From the NCBI GenBank assembly GCA_963807925.1, contig CAWEDP010000002.1, positions 2,728,001 through 2,792,000 on the forward strand: a stretch of 64,000 bases of DNA, written 5' to 3'. This document shows, piece after piece, positions 46,949 to 54,558 of this stretch (position 1 is its first letter; each line of letters opens with the position of its first letter). Source of the DNA: CAWEDP01 sp963807925. Its GTDB lineage: Bacteria > Acidobacteriota > Vicinamibacteria > Vicinamibacterales > CAVVIG01. A program made the translations under genes and the position numbers. The notes below the pieces were generated by a model. The model saw nothing but the letters and a program-made list of their open reading frames with translations. It was not told the origin of the DNA and did not search any database.

Positions 46949-47245
46949 ATGTTCCGAAAGGACCTGATCGCGCTGCTCACTGACCGCCCGCGGTCGGTGT
47001 CATCGATCGCCCGCCAGCTCGGGCTCGGACGCCGCGACGTCGACGAGGATCTCCGGCACGCCATTCGATCCGCTCGGGCGGCCGGCCGCCGGATCGGGAT
47101 CGAGCCGGCGCGATGTCGCACGTGCGGCTTCGAGTTCGGCCACGGCAAGCTGTCCAAGCCTGGCAGGTGCCCCGCCTGCCGGGGCACCCGTGTCGTCGAA
47201 GCCCAAGTCTGGATCGAGCCGGCCGATGGCGGCACGGGCGGCTGA
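46949..47245 (+). CDS. Small HTH plus zinc-ribbon regulator (COG3357-like)
   Basis: The 98-residue protein has an N-terminal winged helix-like part (RKDLIALLTDRPRSVSSIAR, then LGLGRRDVDEDLRHAIRSA). A zinc ribbon follows (C56/C59 and C74/C77: CRTCGFEF, KPGRCPACRGTRV). The pair matches small predicted transcription regulators that are commonest in archaea. Its target is unknown. It is divergent from the VWFA gene. Confidence 0.75.
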   Translation: MFRKDLIALLTDRPRSVSSIARQLGLGRRDVDEDLRHAIRSARAAGRRIGIEPARCRTCGFEFGHGKLSKPGRCPACRGTRVVEAQVWIEPADGGTGG

Positions 47246-47257
47246 ACCGGGCGGCGA

Positions 47258-47263
47258 TATAAT
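47258..47263 (+). promoter_or_regulatory. TATAAT box before the first SnoaL gene
   Basis: A perfect TATAAT lies 50 bases before the ATG of the first SnoaL-like gene. No good -35 box is found 16-18 bases upstream, so this is only a possible promoter. Confidence 0.35.
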
Positions 47264-47313
47264 GCGGCCCGGCGTTGCCCGGCTCCCTTCGCACCCATCC
47301 GGAGAGAGGTCCC

Positions 47314-47772
47314 ATGACTGCAAGGAACGCGTCGGCGCCGGCCCGATTGCTGTCAAGGGCCGAGGTGATGGCGATCTTCGAGCGGCGCCAGGAGGCCTGG
47401 GACGATCTGGATGCCGACCGCCTGGCAGAGGACTATGCGGACGATTGCACCGTCGACAGTCCGACCGCCGGCACCCACACCGGGCGCGCCGCGGTGGCGC
47501 GGGTGCTCCGCGGGGTCTTCGACGGATTCCCGGACTTGAAGTTTCACACGGTGCGCCTGGTCATCGACGGTGATCGCGTCGCCCAGATCGCGGAGGTCGA
47601 AGGGACCGACATCGGCGGCTTTCTCGGCGTGCGCCCCACGGGCAGGATGTTCCGCGTGCCGGTGGTGTTCCTGTACGCCTTCAGGGACGGCCGCATCGTG
47701 CAGGAACATCGGATCTACGACTACACGGGCATGCTGGTGCAGATCGGCGTGCTCAAGGCGAAGCCGAGTTGA
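47314..47772 (+). CDS. SnoaL-like protein, copy 1
   Basis: The ATG at 47314 gives 152 residues with the nuclear-transport-factor-2/SnoaL fold: EAWDDLDADRLAEDYADDCT, FDGFPDLKFHTVRLVIDGDR, IYDYTGMLVQIGVLKAKPS. This fold includes cyclases, hydrolases and dehydratases, and the substrate here is unknown. It is followed 28 bases later by a close relative. Confidence 0.8.
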   Translation: MTARNASAPARLLSRAEVMAIFERRQEAWDDLDADRLAEDYADDCTVDSPTAGTHTGRAAVARVLRGVFDGFPDLKFHTVRLVIDGDRVAQIAEVEGTDIGGFLGVRPTGRMFRVPVVFLYAFRDGRIVQEHRIYDYTGMLVQIGVLKAKPS

Positions 47773-47800
47773 GTGCGTGTTCGTCCGCCGGGAGATGTCC

Positions 47801-48229
47801 GTGACACGCGACGACATCAGCGATCTCATCCTGAAACGTCAGCGGGGAATCGAGGCCCGCGACGCAGCCGGTCTGGGCCGGCTGTACGCCACCGGCTGCG
47901 TGGTCGAGAGCCCGACGGCCGGCGGTTCGGTCACCGGACCGGCCGCCATCGCCGCGGTCTACGACGCGTGGTTCAAGGGGTTTCCCGACATGGTGGCCTC
48001 CTTCGAGCCGCCGCTGATCGACGGCGATCGCGTGGTCCAGATCGTCATGACGGTCGGCACCGACACGGGCGGGTTCCTGGGAGTGCCGCCCACCGGCAAG
48101 CCGTTCCGACTTCGGGTGGTGTTCCTGTCCACGGCGGCGGATCAGCAGATCGTGCGCGAACAGCGCATCTACGACTTCACCGGCATGCTCGTGCAGATTG
48201 GCGTGCTCAAGGCCAAACCGGCGGTGTGA
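47801..48229 (+). CDS. SnoaL-like protein, copy 2
   Basis: The GTG at 47801 has GGGAG at a normal distance. An ATG at 47795 is also possible. The 142-residue protein parallels copy 1 throughout (WFKGFPDMVASFEPPLIDGD, GFLGVPPTGKPFRLRVVFL) and ends IYDFTGMLVQIGVLKAKPA, nearly the same as copy 1. It is a tandem duplication, and its function is unknown. Confidence 0.8.
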   Translation: MTRDDISDLILKRQRGIEARDAAGLGRLYATGCVVESPTAGGSVTGPAAIAAVYDAWFKGFPDMVASFEPPLIDGDRVVQIVMTVGTDTGGFLGVPPTGKPFRLRVVFLSTAADQQIVREQRIYDFTGMLVQIGVLKAKPAV

Positions 48230-48230
48230 C

Positions 48231-49859
48231 GTGTCCACTGACAGCGCTCCGCGCCTGCTCGTCAGGGATGCTCTGGGGCAGCGGGTCATCCCGATCGACA
48301 AGCCGCTCTTGACGCTCGGGCGGCGCAGCGAAACCGACGTGCGGGTTCCAGGGGCCGGCGTGTCCCGGATGCACGCCGAGATCGTCACCGAGAACGGCGT
48401 GCACCGCCTGCGCGACTGCGCGTCGCGGTTCGGCACTTTCGTCAACGGCGAACGGGCCACCGAACGGGTGCTCGCGCACGGCGATCGCATCAAGCTCGGC
48501 GAGTCCGACGACACCGAGATCATCTTCTTCATCGGGGGCACCGACGACGCGCCGTCGGCGGAGAAGAGCTCGGTGGCCGCGGTCAGCGAGATCCGGCACA
48601 TGGCGGACCTGCTCAAAGGCCTCCGCGCGCTCGGGTCCGGCCGCGTGCTCGACGACGTGCTGACGCTGGTGCTCGACTCGGCGATCGACGTGACCGGCGC
48701 CGAGCGCGGCTTCATCATGCTCGCCAACGCCGAGGGTCAGCTCGAGTTCAAGCTGGCTCGGGCGCGCGGACATCTGACGCTCTCGGGCAAGACGTTCGCG
48801 ACCAGCCAGAAGATCCCCGAGAGCGTGTTCGCGACCGGCCGCGACACGATCGTCGAAGACCTCCTCGACGGCGATCTCGGGGCGCTTCACACGGGGACCG
48901 TCGCGCTGGGCATCCGGCAGGTGCTCTGCACGCCGCTGCGACTCGTCCGCTACGTGGAGCGCGCCGAGGAGCAAACCGACGACAAGGTCATCGGAGTGCT
49001 CTATCTCGACAGCCGCGAGCGCGGGGCGCTTCGCTCGGCGCAGACGCGTGCGGCCCTCGAGACGCTCAGCAGCGAAGCCGCCGTCGCGATCGAGAACGCG
49101 CGCCTCTACCGCGAAGCCGTGGAGCGCACCAAGCTCGAGCAGGAACTGAAGATCGCCGCCATCATCCAGCAGGCGCTCTTGCCTCCGGCCGCCCGCACCG
49201 GCTCGTTCTTCACCAGCGCCGGCGCTTCCATTCCCTGTCGATCGGTCGGGGGCGATTTCTTCGACTACGTCGATTTGGCCGGCGGCGAGTTCGGGTTCAT
49301 CGTGGGCGACGTGGCGGGCAAGGGATCGCCGGCGGCGCTGTTGTCGGCGGCGCTGGTCGGGATGTTCAGTGCGGAAGCGACCTACCACGCCAGCGCGGCG
49401 CCGGTCCTCAGCCGGCTGAACAAGGGCCTCCTCCGGCGCGGCCTCGAATCGCGTTTCGTCACCACCTTCTACGCGCGGCTGGCCCCCGACGGATCGCTGA
49501 CCTACTCGAACGGCGGCCACAACCCGCCGGTGCTCGAGACCTCGCGCGGCGTGCGGCGCCTGGAAAAGGGTGGCATGGTGCTCGGGCTGTTCGAACAGGC
49601 GACGTTCGAGGAAGAGACCGTGCGGCTCCAGAAAGGCGACATCGTCGTGGCGTACAGCGACGGGGTGAGCGAGGCGATGAACGAGGCCGGCGACGAGTTC
49701 GGCGACGAGCGCCTGCTGGCCTCGATCGAGAGGAATCGGAACGGCGCCCCGCAGCAGCTGCTCGACGGCCTGCTCACCGACCTCCACGCGTTCTGCGGGA
49801 AGGCGCAGGCCAGCGACGACGTCACCATCGTGGTCGTCCGGTACGACGGCCCGAGCTGA
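48231..49859 (+). CDS. FHA-GAF-PP2C serine phosphatase (RsbU-like)
   Basis: The GTG start at 48231 follows the SnoaL stop by one base, giving 542 residues. An N-terminal FHA domain (LLTLGRRSETDVRVPGAGVS, FVNGERA) binds phosphothreonine. A GAF sensor domain follows, then an RsbU-type PP2C phosphatase (SVGGDFFDYVDL, GDVAGKGSPAALLSA, YSNGGHNPP, YSDGVSEAMN, DDVTIVVV). Such proteins usually act in partner-switching that controls a sigma factor or other output. No anti-sigma or anti-anti-sigma gene is next to it. Confidence 0.9.
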   Translation: MSTDSAPRLLVRDALGQRVIPIDKPLLTLGRRSETDVRVPGAGVSRMHAEIVTENGVHRLRDCASRFGTFVNGERATERVLAHGDRIKLGESDDTEIIFFIGGTDDAPSAEKSSVAAVSEIRHMADLLKGLRALGSGRVLDDVLTLVLDSAIDVTGAERGFIMLANAEGQLEFKLARARGHLTLSGKTFATSQKIPESVFATGRDTIVEDLLDGDLGALHTGTVALGIRQVLCTPLRLVRYVERAEEQTDDKVIGVLYLDSRERGALRSAQTRAALETLSSEAAVAIENARLYREAVERTKLEQELKIAAIIQQALLPPAARTGSFFTSAGASIPCRSVGGDFFDYVDLAGGEFGFIVGDVAGKGSPAALLSAALVGMFSAEATYHASAAPVLSRLNKGLLRRGLESRFVTTFYARLAPDGSLTYSNGGHNPPVLETSRGVRRLEKGGMVLGLFEQATFEEETVRLQKGDIVVAYSDGVSEAMNEAGDEFGDERLLASIERNRNGAPQQLLDGLLTDLHAFCGKAQASDDVTIVVVRYDGPS

Positions 49860-49867
49860 CGCGCGCC

Positions 49868-51472
49868 TCAGTGCCGGAAGTGCCGGCGGCCGGTCAGCAC
49901 CATCGCCAGGCCGTGCTCGTCGGCGGCGGCGATCACCTCCGCGTCGCGCAGCGATCCGCCCGGGTGAATCACGGCGGTCGCGCCCGCGGACGCCACGGCG
50001 TCGACGCCGTCACGAAAGGGAAAGTACCCGTCGGTCGCCGCCACCGAGTTCACGAGGGCCTGCTTGTCGCGGGCGGTCAGGATCGCGACGTGCACGGCAT
50101 CGACACGGCTCATCTGGCCGGCGCCAATCGCCAGCGTGCGCGGGCCGCCGGCAAACACCACCGCGTTCGACTTCACGTGCGCGCACACGCGCCAGGCAAA
50201 TCGCAAGCCGTCCCATTCGCCCGGGGTCGGCGCCCGTTTCGTGGCGATGCGGAATCCGTCGGGCAGCGCGTCGGGCGACCACAAGGCACGTGCTTCCACG
50301 ACCAGATCGCGCGCCTGCACGAGCACCGCCCCCACGATCGACCTCAGCTCGACCCCGCTCGCGGGCGATCCGACGCCACCGGCGATGACGACGCGCATCT
50401 GCCGCCGCCGACCGAGCGTCTGACGCGCCTCGTCCTGCACCGCGGGCGCGACCACGACGTCGATCTTGGTGGACACGATGGCGTCGGCCGCCGCGGCATC
50501 GATCGCGCGGTTCAGCGCGACGATGCCGCCGAACGCGCTCAGGGGATCGGCGTCGCGTGCGCGGAGGTAGGCGTCGACGGCATCCACCCCCGTGGCGACG
50601 CCGCACGGATTGGTGTGCTTGACGACGGCCGCCGCCGGCTCCGCGAACTCCGCGACAATGCGCGCGGCGGCGTCCAGATCCAGCAGGTTCGTGTACGACA
50701 GCTCCTTGCCTTGAATGAGCGCCGCCTTGCCGAAACCGGCCTCCGGATCGGCCGCCGGCCCGCCGAGGTGCCGGTACCAGGCGGCCCGCTGGTGCGGGTT
50801 CTCGCCGTACCGGAGATCGCCGATCTTCTCGAGCTCCACCCGGACGCGGTCGTCGAACGCCCCCTGCGATCGCGTCCGCGCGAAACGATCCGGCTCCGCG
50901 GCGAATTCCCCGAGCGTCGCGGTGACGGCCGCGTCGTAGTGCGCCGTATGCGCGAACGCCTTGCGCATCAGCTCGAACCGGAACGCGGCGGTCGCGCCGG
51001 CGTCGATCGCGGCCAGCAGCCCGGGGTAGTCCTGCGGATCGACCACGACCAGCACGTCCCGAAAGTTCTTGGCCGCCGCGCGCACCAGGCTCGGGCCGCC
51101 GATGTCGATCTGCTCCACGAGATCGTCGAACGGCACGTCGGCCTGTCGGGCCGTGGCCTCGAACGGATACAGGTTGACGACGACGAGATCGACCGGCTCG
51201 ATACGCTGTTCCGCGAGCGCCGCGAGGTCGCCCGGGACATGACGACGGGCCAGAATCCCGGCATGAACGGCGGGATGCAGCGTCTTCACGCGGCCGCCCA
51301 TCATCTCGGGGAACCCCGTCACCTCCTCGACGCCAATCACCGGGAGGCCGGCCGTTCCCAGAGCGTCGGCGGTGCCGCCGGTGGCGATCAACGTGAACCC
51401 GCGGCCGGCCAGGCCGCGGGCGAGCTCGATGAGGCCCGTCTTGTCCGACACGCTCAGCAGGGCTCTTGGCAT
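49868..51472 (-). CDS. purH: Bifunctional AICAR transformylase / IMP cyclohydrolase
   Basis: The 534-residue enzyme has an N-terminal MGS-like domain (ALLSVSDKTGLIELARGL, MMGGRVKTLHPAVHAGILAR) and the AICARFT domain (GENPHQRAAWYRH, VVKHTNPCGVA, FPFRDGVDAVASAGATAVIH). It does the last two steps of IMP synthesis. Its start codon overlaps the putative cspA-type promoter on the other strand. Confidence 0.97.
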   Translation of the reverse strand: MPRALLSVSDKTGLIELARGLAGRGFTLIATGGTADALGTAGLPVIGVEEVTGFPEMMGGRVKTLHPAVHAGILARRHVPGDLAALAEQRIEPVDLVVVNLYPFEATARQADVPFDDLVEQIDIGGPSLVRAAAKNFRDVLVVVDPQDYPGLLAAIDAGATAAFRFELMRKAFAHTAHYDAAVTATLGEFAAEPDRFARTRSQGAFDDRVRVELEKIGDLRYGENPHQRAAWYRHLGGPAADPEAGFGKAALIQGKELSYTNLLDLDAAARIVAEFAEPAAAVVKHTNPCGVATGVDAVDAYLRARDADPLSAFGGIVALNRAIDAAAADAIVSTKIDVVVAPAVQDEARQTLGRRRQMRVVIAGGVGSPASGVELRSIVGAVLVQARDLVVEARALWSPDALPDGFRIATKRAPTPGEWDGLRFAWRVCAHVKSNAVVFAGGPRTLAIGAGQMSRVDAVHVAILTARDKQALVNSVAATDGYFPFRDGVDAVASAGATAVIHPGGSLRDAEVIAAADEHGLAMVLTGRRHFRH

Positions 51473-51494
51473 AACCGTAAAAGTTCAGTATGAT
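51466..51494 (+). promoter_or_regulatory. Strong sigma-70-type promoter of the cold-shock gene
   Basis: TTGGCA (51466-51471) and TATGAT (51489-51494) are separated by 17 bases, each matching the consensus at five of six positions. Transcription would start near 51502 and give a leader of about 136 bases. The -35 box lies within the first codons of purH, so the two divergent genes overlap in control. Confidence 0.65.
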
Positions 51495-51534
51495 TTCGAT
51501 GACGCCGGGCGGGCCTGGCGCCGCAAGGTCAAGG

Positions 51535-51559
51535 CCGCAGCAGTTTGCGGTCTTTTTTT
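51535..51559 (+). terminator. Terminator-like hairpin in the cold-shock leader
   Basis: CCGCA (51535-51539) pairs with TGCGG (51546-51550), followed by TCTTTTTTT. It looks like an intrinsic terminator but lies upstream of the coding region of its own transcript, about 35 bases after the predicted start. It may be an attenuator or a structural part of a cold-responsive leader. Confidence 0.5.
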
Positions 51560-51592
51560 GTGCCCTCGTCCCGGTAGAGGGGGGCAGGTTTC

Positions 51593-51615
51593 GGACGCGG
51601 CGTGGTGTCGCGTCC
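51593..51615 (+). promoter_or_regulatory. Further hairpin in the cold-shock leader
   Basis: GGACGCG (51593-51599) pairs with CGCGTCC (51609-51615), a perfect seven-base stem just before the AGGAAG ribosome site. A third stem, TGCCCTC with GAGGGGGCA, lies between this and the terminator-like hairpin. The leader is thus nearly all structured. Confidence 0.45.
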
Positions 51616-51637
51616 GCGTAAGACAGGAAGAAGAACG

Positions 51638-51841
51638 ATGCGTATTACAGGCAAGGTCAAGTGGTTCAACAACGCGAAAGGCTACGGGTTCATCGAACGC
51701 GACGGAGGCAGCGATGTCTTCGTGCACTACTCGGCCATCCAGGGCGACGGCTTCCGCTCGCTGGAGGAGGGCCAGGCAGTGGAGTTCGAGATCGTTGACG
51801 GCCCCAAGGGCCCGCAGGCCGGCAACGTCACCAAGATCTGA
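51638..51841 (+). CDS. Cold-shock domain protein
   Basis: The 67-residue protein starts MRITGKVKWFNNAKGYGFIE and has RNP1 (KGYGFI) and RNP2 (VFVHYSAI). These OB-fold proteins bind single-stranded RNA or DNA and melt mRNA structure. A long structured leader supports temperature control. Confidence 0.97.
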   Translation: MRITGKVKWFNNAKGYGFIERDGGSDVFVHYSAIQGDGFRSLEEGQAVEFEIVDGPKGPQAGNVTKI

Positions 51842-51854
51842 CCTCTCCCGCGAA

Positions 51855-51880
51855 GCCGGGCGCCCGCCGGGGCGCCCGGC
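51855..51880 (+). terminator. Strong hairpin after the cold-shock gene
   Basis: A perfect 11-base stem (GCCGGGCGCCC / GGGCGCCCGGC) with a GCCG loop starts 14 bases after the stop. It has no T run, so it may end transcription weakly or protect the mRNA. It can also serve the convergent gene on the minus strand. Confidence 0.6.
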
Positions 51881-51930
51881 TCCACGCGTTCCACACCGGA
51901 TCGCTCGCCGCCACACGCGCCGCCCACCGC

Positions 51931-52509
51931 TCACTCGCTTCCCTTCATCGCCCGGGCAGTAAAGCTGACCTTTCCGTCCTTGACGGCGACGCGGAAGGCC
52001 ACCTCGTCGGTCCCCGAGCGTTGAAGCTTCGTGACCTGCGTCTTGACCAGCTCCGCGAACCGGTCGAACGGCACCGCGTCCTGCCCGAGCTCGCGACGCG
52101 CCTCGATGAGCGAGCCGTACAGTTCCTCGAGCCGATCCATCTCGCGCATCGGATCGTTGAACGTGGCGACATGGAGAATCCGATCCCTGGGAGGCGGGCT
52201 GGCGGACGGATCCGTCCTCCGGGTCACGAGGGGGCCGGCACGTCCTTCTTCGCGCGCGCGGAGGCCGCGATCCCAGAGATCCACGAGCGCGGAAAAGCGC
52301 GACTGCAGCGTCGAGAAGCGGAACCGCTCGGCGTAGTTCTGGATGAACGCCCGATCGTACCGCCTGACGATCGCCTCGACACGGCCGCGCGTCTCCGAGG
52401 GCGGCTTGGGCAGCCGTCCCGCAAAGAACATGTTGTACTCGGCTTCGAGCCGCTTGAGCTCGGCTTCGAGGCGCAGCAAATCCTGCGCGAGAGCGGACAG
52501 TTCGGCCAC
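51931..52509 (-). CDS. Coiled-coil protein resembling the MXAN_5187 C-terminal family
   Basis: The GTG at 52509 (MAELSALAQDLLRLEAELKR) follows the upstream stop by two bases, giving 192 residues. An N-terminal coiled coil is followed by RPKPP-like and RRYDRAFIQNYAERFRFSTL segments and LVDLWDRGLRAREEGRAG. This pattern recalls proteins found C-terminal in myxobacterial MXAN_5187-like proteins. The role is unknown. It is probably co-transcribed with the gene upstream. Confidence 0.55.
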   Translation of the reverse strand: MAELSALAQDLLRLEAELKRLEAEYNMFFAGRLPKPPSETRGRVEAIVRRYDRAFIQNYAERFRFSTLQSRFSALVDLWDRGLRAREEGRAGPLVTRRTDPSASPPPRDRILHVATFNDPMREMDRLEELYGSLIEARRELGQDAVPFDRFAELVKTQVTKLQRSGTDEVAFRVAVKDGKVSFTARAMKGSE

Positions 52510-52511
52510 GG

Positions 52512-52922
52512 CTATCGCGGGATGAGGAACCACACCAGGGGCAGCCAGAGCTCGCGTGCGAACGGCACCGGTCGATCGTCAATCAGCACTTCGGTCGCGT
52601 CGTCTCCGCCGACGATGTCGAAGAGGTCGCGCAGCCGCAGCGGATCGCTCGACCAGAAGCGCGCGCGATGCCTGAGGGCGGGGCCGGATCCGACCTCCCG
52701 GTATTCCGCCGACGCCCGGGCCAGTTCCAGGGCGCGCGGAAACTCCGGGATGTCCAGAGGCGGAAAGACGAGGGTGATCGAGAACGGGCGCGGGTCGGCG
52801 CCGAAGAGCGCCTCGTGAAGGTCGGGATCGAGCGCGGCGAGCTCCTCCTCGGTCGGTTGCTCGGGCAGATCGGCGTACGGCCAGAAGCGCTCCAACGGCC
52901 GGTACTTGATGGGCTGATCCAC
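52512..52922 (-). CDS. Unknown small acidic protein
   Basis: The GTG at 52922 gives 136 residues starting MDQPIKYRPLERFWPYADLP. It is acidic and proline-rich at the start, then mixed alpha/beta (PFSITLVFPPLDIPEFPRAL, EVLIDDRPVPFARELWLPLV), with no signal, membrane segment or known motif. It is divergent from selA by 46 bases and lies two bases before the coiled-coil gene. Confidence 0.55.
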   Translation of the reverse strand: MDQPIKYRPLERFWPYADLPEQPTEEELAALDPDLHEALFGADPRPFSITLVFPPLDIPEFPRALELARASAEYREVGSGPALRHRARFWSSDPLRLRDLFDIVGGDDATEVLIDDRPVPFARELWLPLVWFLIPR

Positions 52923-52968
52923 GACAGGACATAGTATTCCCCGCCATCGTGCCATCCGGCAATCTGCA

Positions 52969-54369
52969 ATGTCCGATCGCAGGGAGATGATTCCGTCGAT
53001 CGAGCGACTGCGGCAGCGGCCCGCGATCCAGGCGCTCGAGGTGCGCTTCGGCCGATGGGCCGCGCTCGACGCCCTGCGCTCGGCCGCCGACCTCGTCCGC
53101 GCGTCGATCGCCGGCGGCTCCGCGTGGTCCGCCGGCGAGGCAGACGACGAACGGGCCGTCGCCGATCGGATCGAATCGCTGACGGCCTCGACGCTCGAGG
53201 CGCGGTTCGCCGCCTCGCTCCGCCCCGTCATCAACGCCACCGGCGTGATCGGGCACACCAATCTCGGACGGGCGCCGCTCAGCGAGTCGGCACTGGCCCG
53301 GGTGGTCGCCGTGGCCGGGAGCTACTCGACGCTGGAGTACGACGTGGCCGGCGGGATGCGGGGCCGGCGCGACGTGCACGCCGAGGACGCGCTCTGCCGG
53401 CTCACCGGGGCGGAGGCCGCGGTGGTCGTCAACAACAACGCGGCGGCCACGCTGCTCGTCCTCGCGGCGCTGGCAGCGGGACGCGAGGTGATCGTGTCGC
53501 GCGGCGAGCTCGTCGAGATCGGCGGCGGATTCCGGGTGCCCGATGTCATGAAGCAGTCGGGCGCCACGCTTCGCGAAGTCGGGACCACCAACAGGACGCG
53601 GGCCGCCGACTACGCAGCGGCGATCAACGAGCGAACGGCGCTGGTGCTCCGCGTCCACCCGTCGAACTTCACCATCGAGGGGTTCACGGCGCGTCCGGCG
53701 CTCGCCGAGCTCGTCGATCTCGGGCGGCGGTTTCACGTCCCGGTCGCCGAGGATCTCGGGAGCGGATACCTCCGGCGGTCCGGCGTCCGCGCGGGCGGCG
53801 AACCGGCGGTCGAGGACAGCGTGGCGGCGGGCGTCGGCGTCTGCTGCTTCAGCGGGGACAAGCTCCTCGGCGGCCCCCAGGCGGGCATCATCCTCGGCAC
53901 GCGGGAGCTGCTCGACCCGGTGCGGCGTCATCCGCTGATGCGCGCGCTGCGTGTCGACAAGATGACCTACGCGGCGCTGGAGGCGACGCTCGCCGCCTAC
54001 GAGACCGGCCGGGCCGCCGAGACGGTGCCGGTGCAGCGGATGCTGGCGGCGCCGGCGGACGGGCTCCGCCACCGCGCGGAGCAGATGGCCCGGGCGCTCG
54101 CGCCGATTCCGCGGCTTCGGGCCACCGCCGTTCCATCCTCCTCGGCCGTCGGCGGCGGGAGCGCCCCGGGCATCGCCCTGCCGAGCTGGGCGGTCTCCCT
54201 CGAGATGGACGGTGCGACGCCCGACGACCTCGCGTCCCGACTTCGACGGCTGGACCCGCCCCTCATCGGCCGCATCGAGCAGGACCGCGTGCTGCTGGAC
54301 CTCCGGACGGTGTTTCCCGAGCAGGATGCCCAGGTCGTCGAACACCTTCGCGGCCTCGGTGCGGGCTGA
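52969..54369 (+). CDS. selA: L-seryl-tRNA(Sec) selenium transferase
   Basis: The 466-residue PLP enzyme has INATGVIGHTNLGRAPLS, VVVNNNAAATLLVLAAL, EIGGGFRVPDVMKQSG, REVGTTNRTRAADY and the lysine motif FSGDKLLGGPQAGII. It converts Ser-tRNA(Sec) to Sec-tRNA(Sec) using selenophosphate, so the genome probably makes selenoproteins. selB, selD and tRNA-Sec are not in this window. The ATG at 52987 is an alternative start. Confidence 0.95.
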   Translation: MSDRREMIPSIERLRQRPAIQALEVRFGRWAALDALRSAADLVRASIAGGSAWSAGEADDERAVADRIESLTASTLEARFAASLRPVINATGVIGHTNLGRAPLSESALARVVAVAGSYSTLEYDVAGGMRGRRDVHAEDALCRLTGAEAAVVVNNNAAATLLVLAALAAGREVIVSRGELVEIGGGFRVPDVMKQSGATLREVGTTNRTRAADYAAAINERTALVLRVHPSNFTIEGFTARPALAELVDLGRRFHVPVAEDLGSGYLRRSGVRAGGEPAVEDSVAAGVGVCCFSGDKLLGGPQAGIILGTRELLDPVRRHPLMRALRVDKMTYAALEATLAAYETGRAAETVPVQRMLAAPADGLRHRAEQMARALAPIPRLRATAVPSSSAVGGGSAPGIALPSWAVSLEMDGATPDDLASRLRRLDPPLIGRIEQDRVLLDLRTVFPEQDAQVVEHLRGLGAG

Positions 54370-54558
54370 ACTAGAATCGGCCCTCATGACGCCACTCACC
54401 CGCCGTCCACCGGCTCCCGACGAGGAAGCCGACCTCTGCGCCTCGTGGTCGCCGCGACGGTGATCGAGCACGCCGCCAGAGCGCGGCGGCACCCGCCGAA
54501 CCGGCGCTGATGCCGTGCGGCCGCGGCGCGATGGCTGCCGAGGCGCCGCCCGCCGGAC

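Noticed and set aside
54370..54558. A possible short gene or tRNA-Sec after selA
   Set aside because: Only a 26-codon frame with no similarity is present, and no tRNA fold was found.
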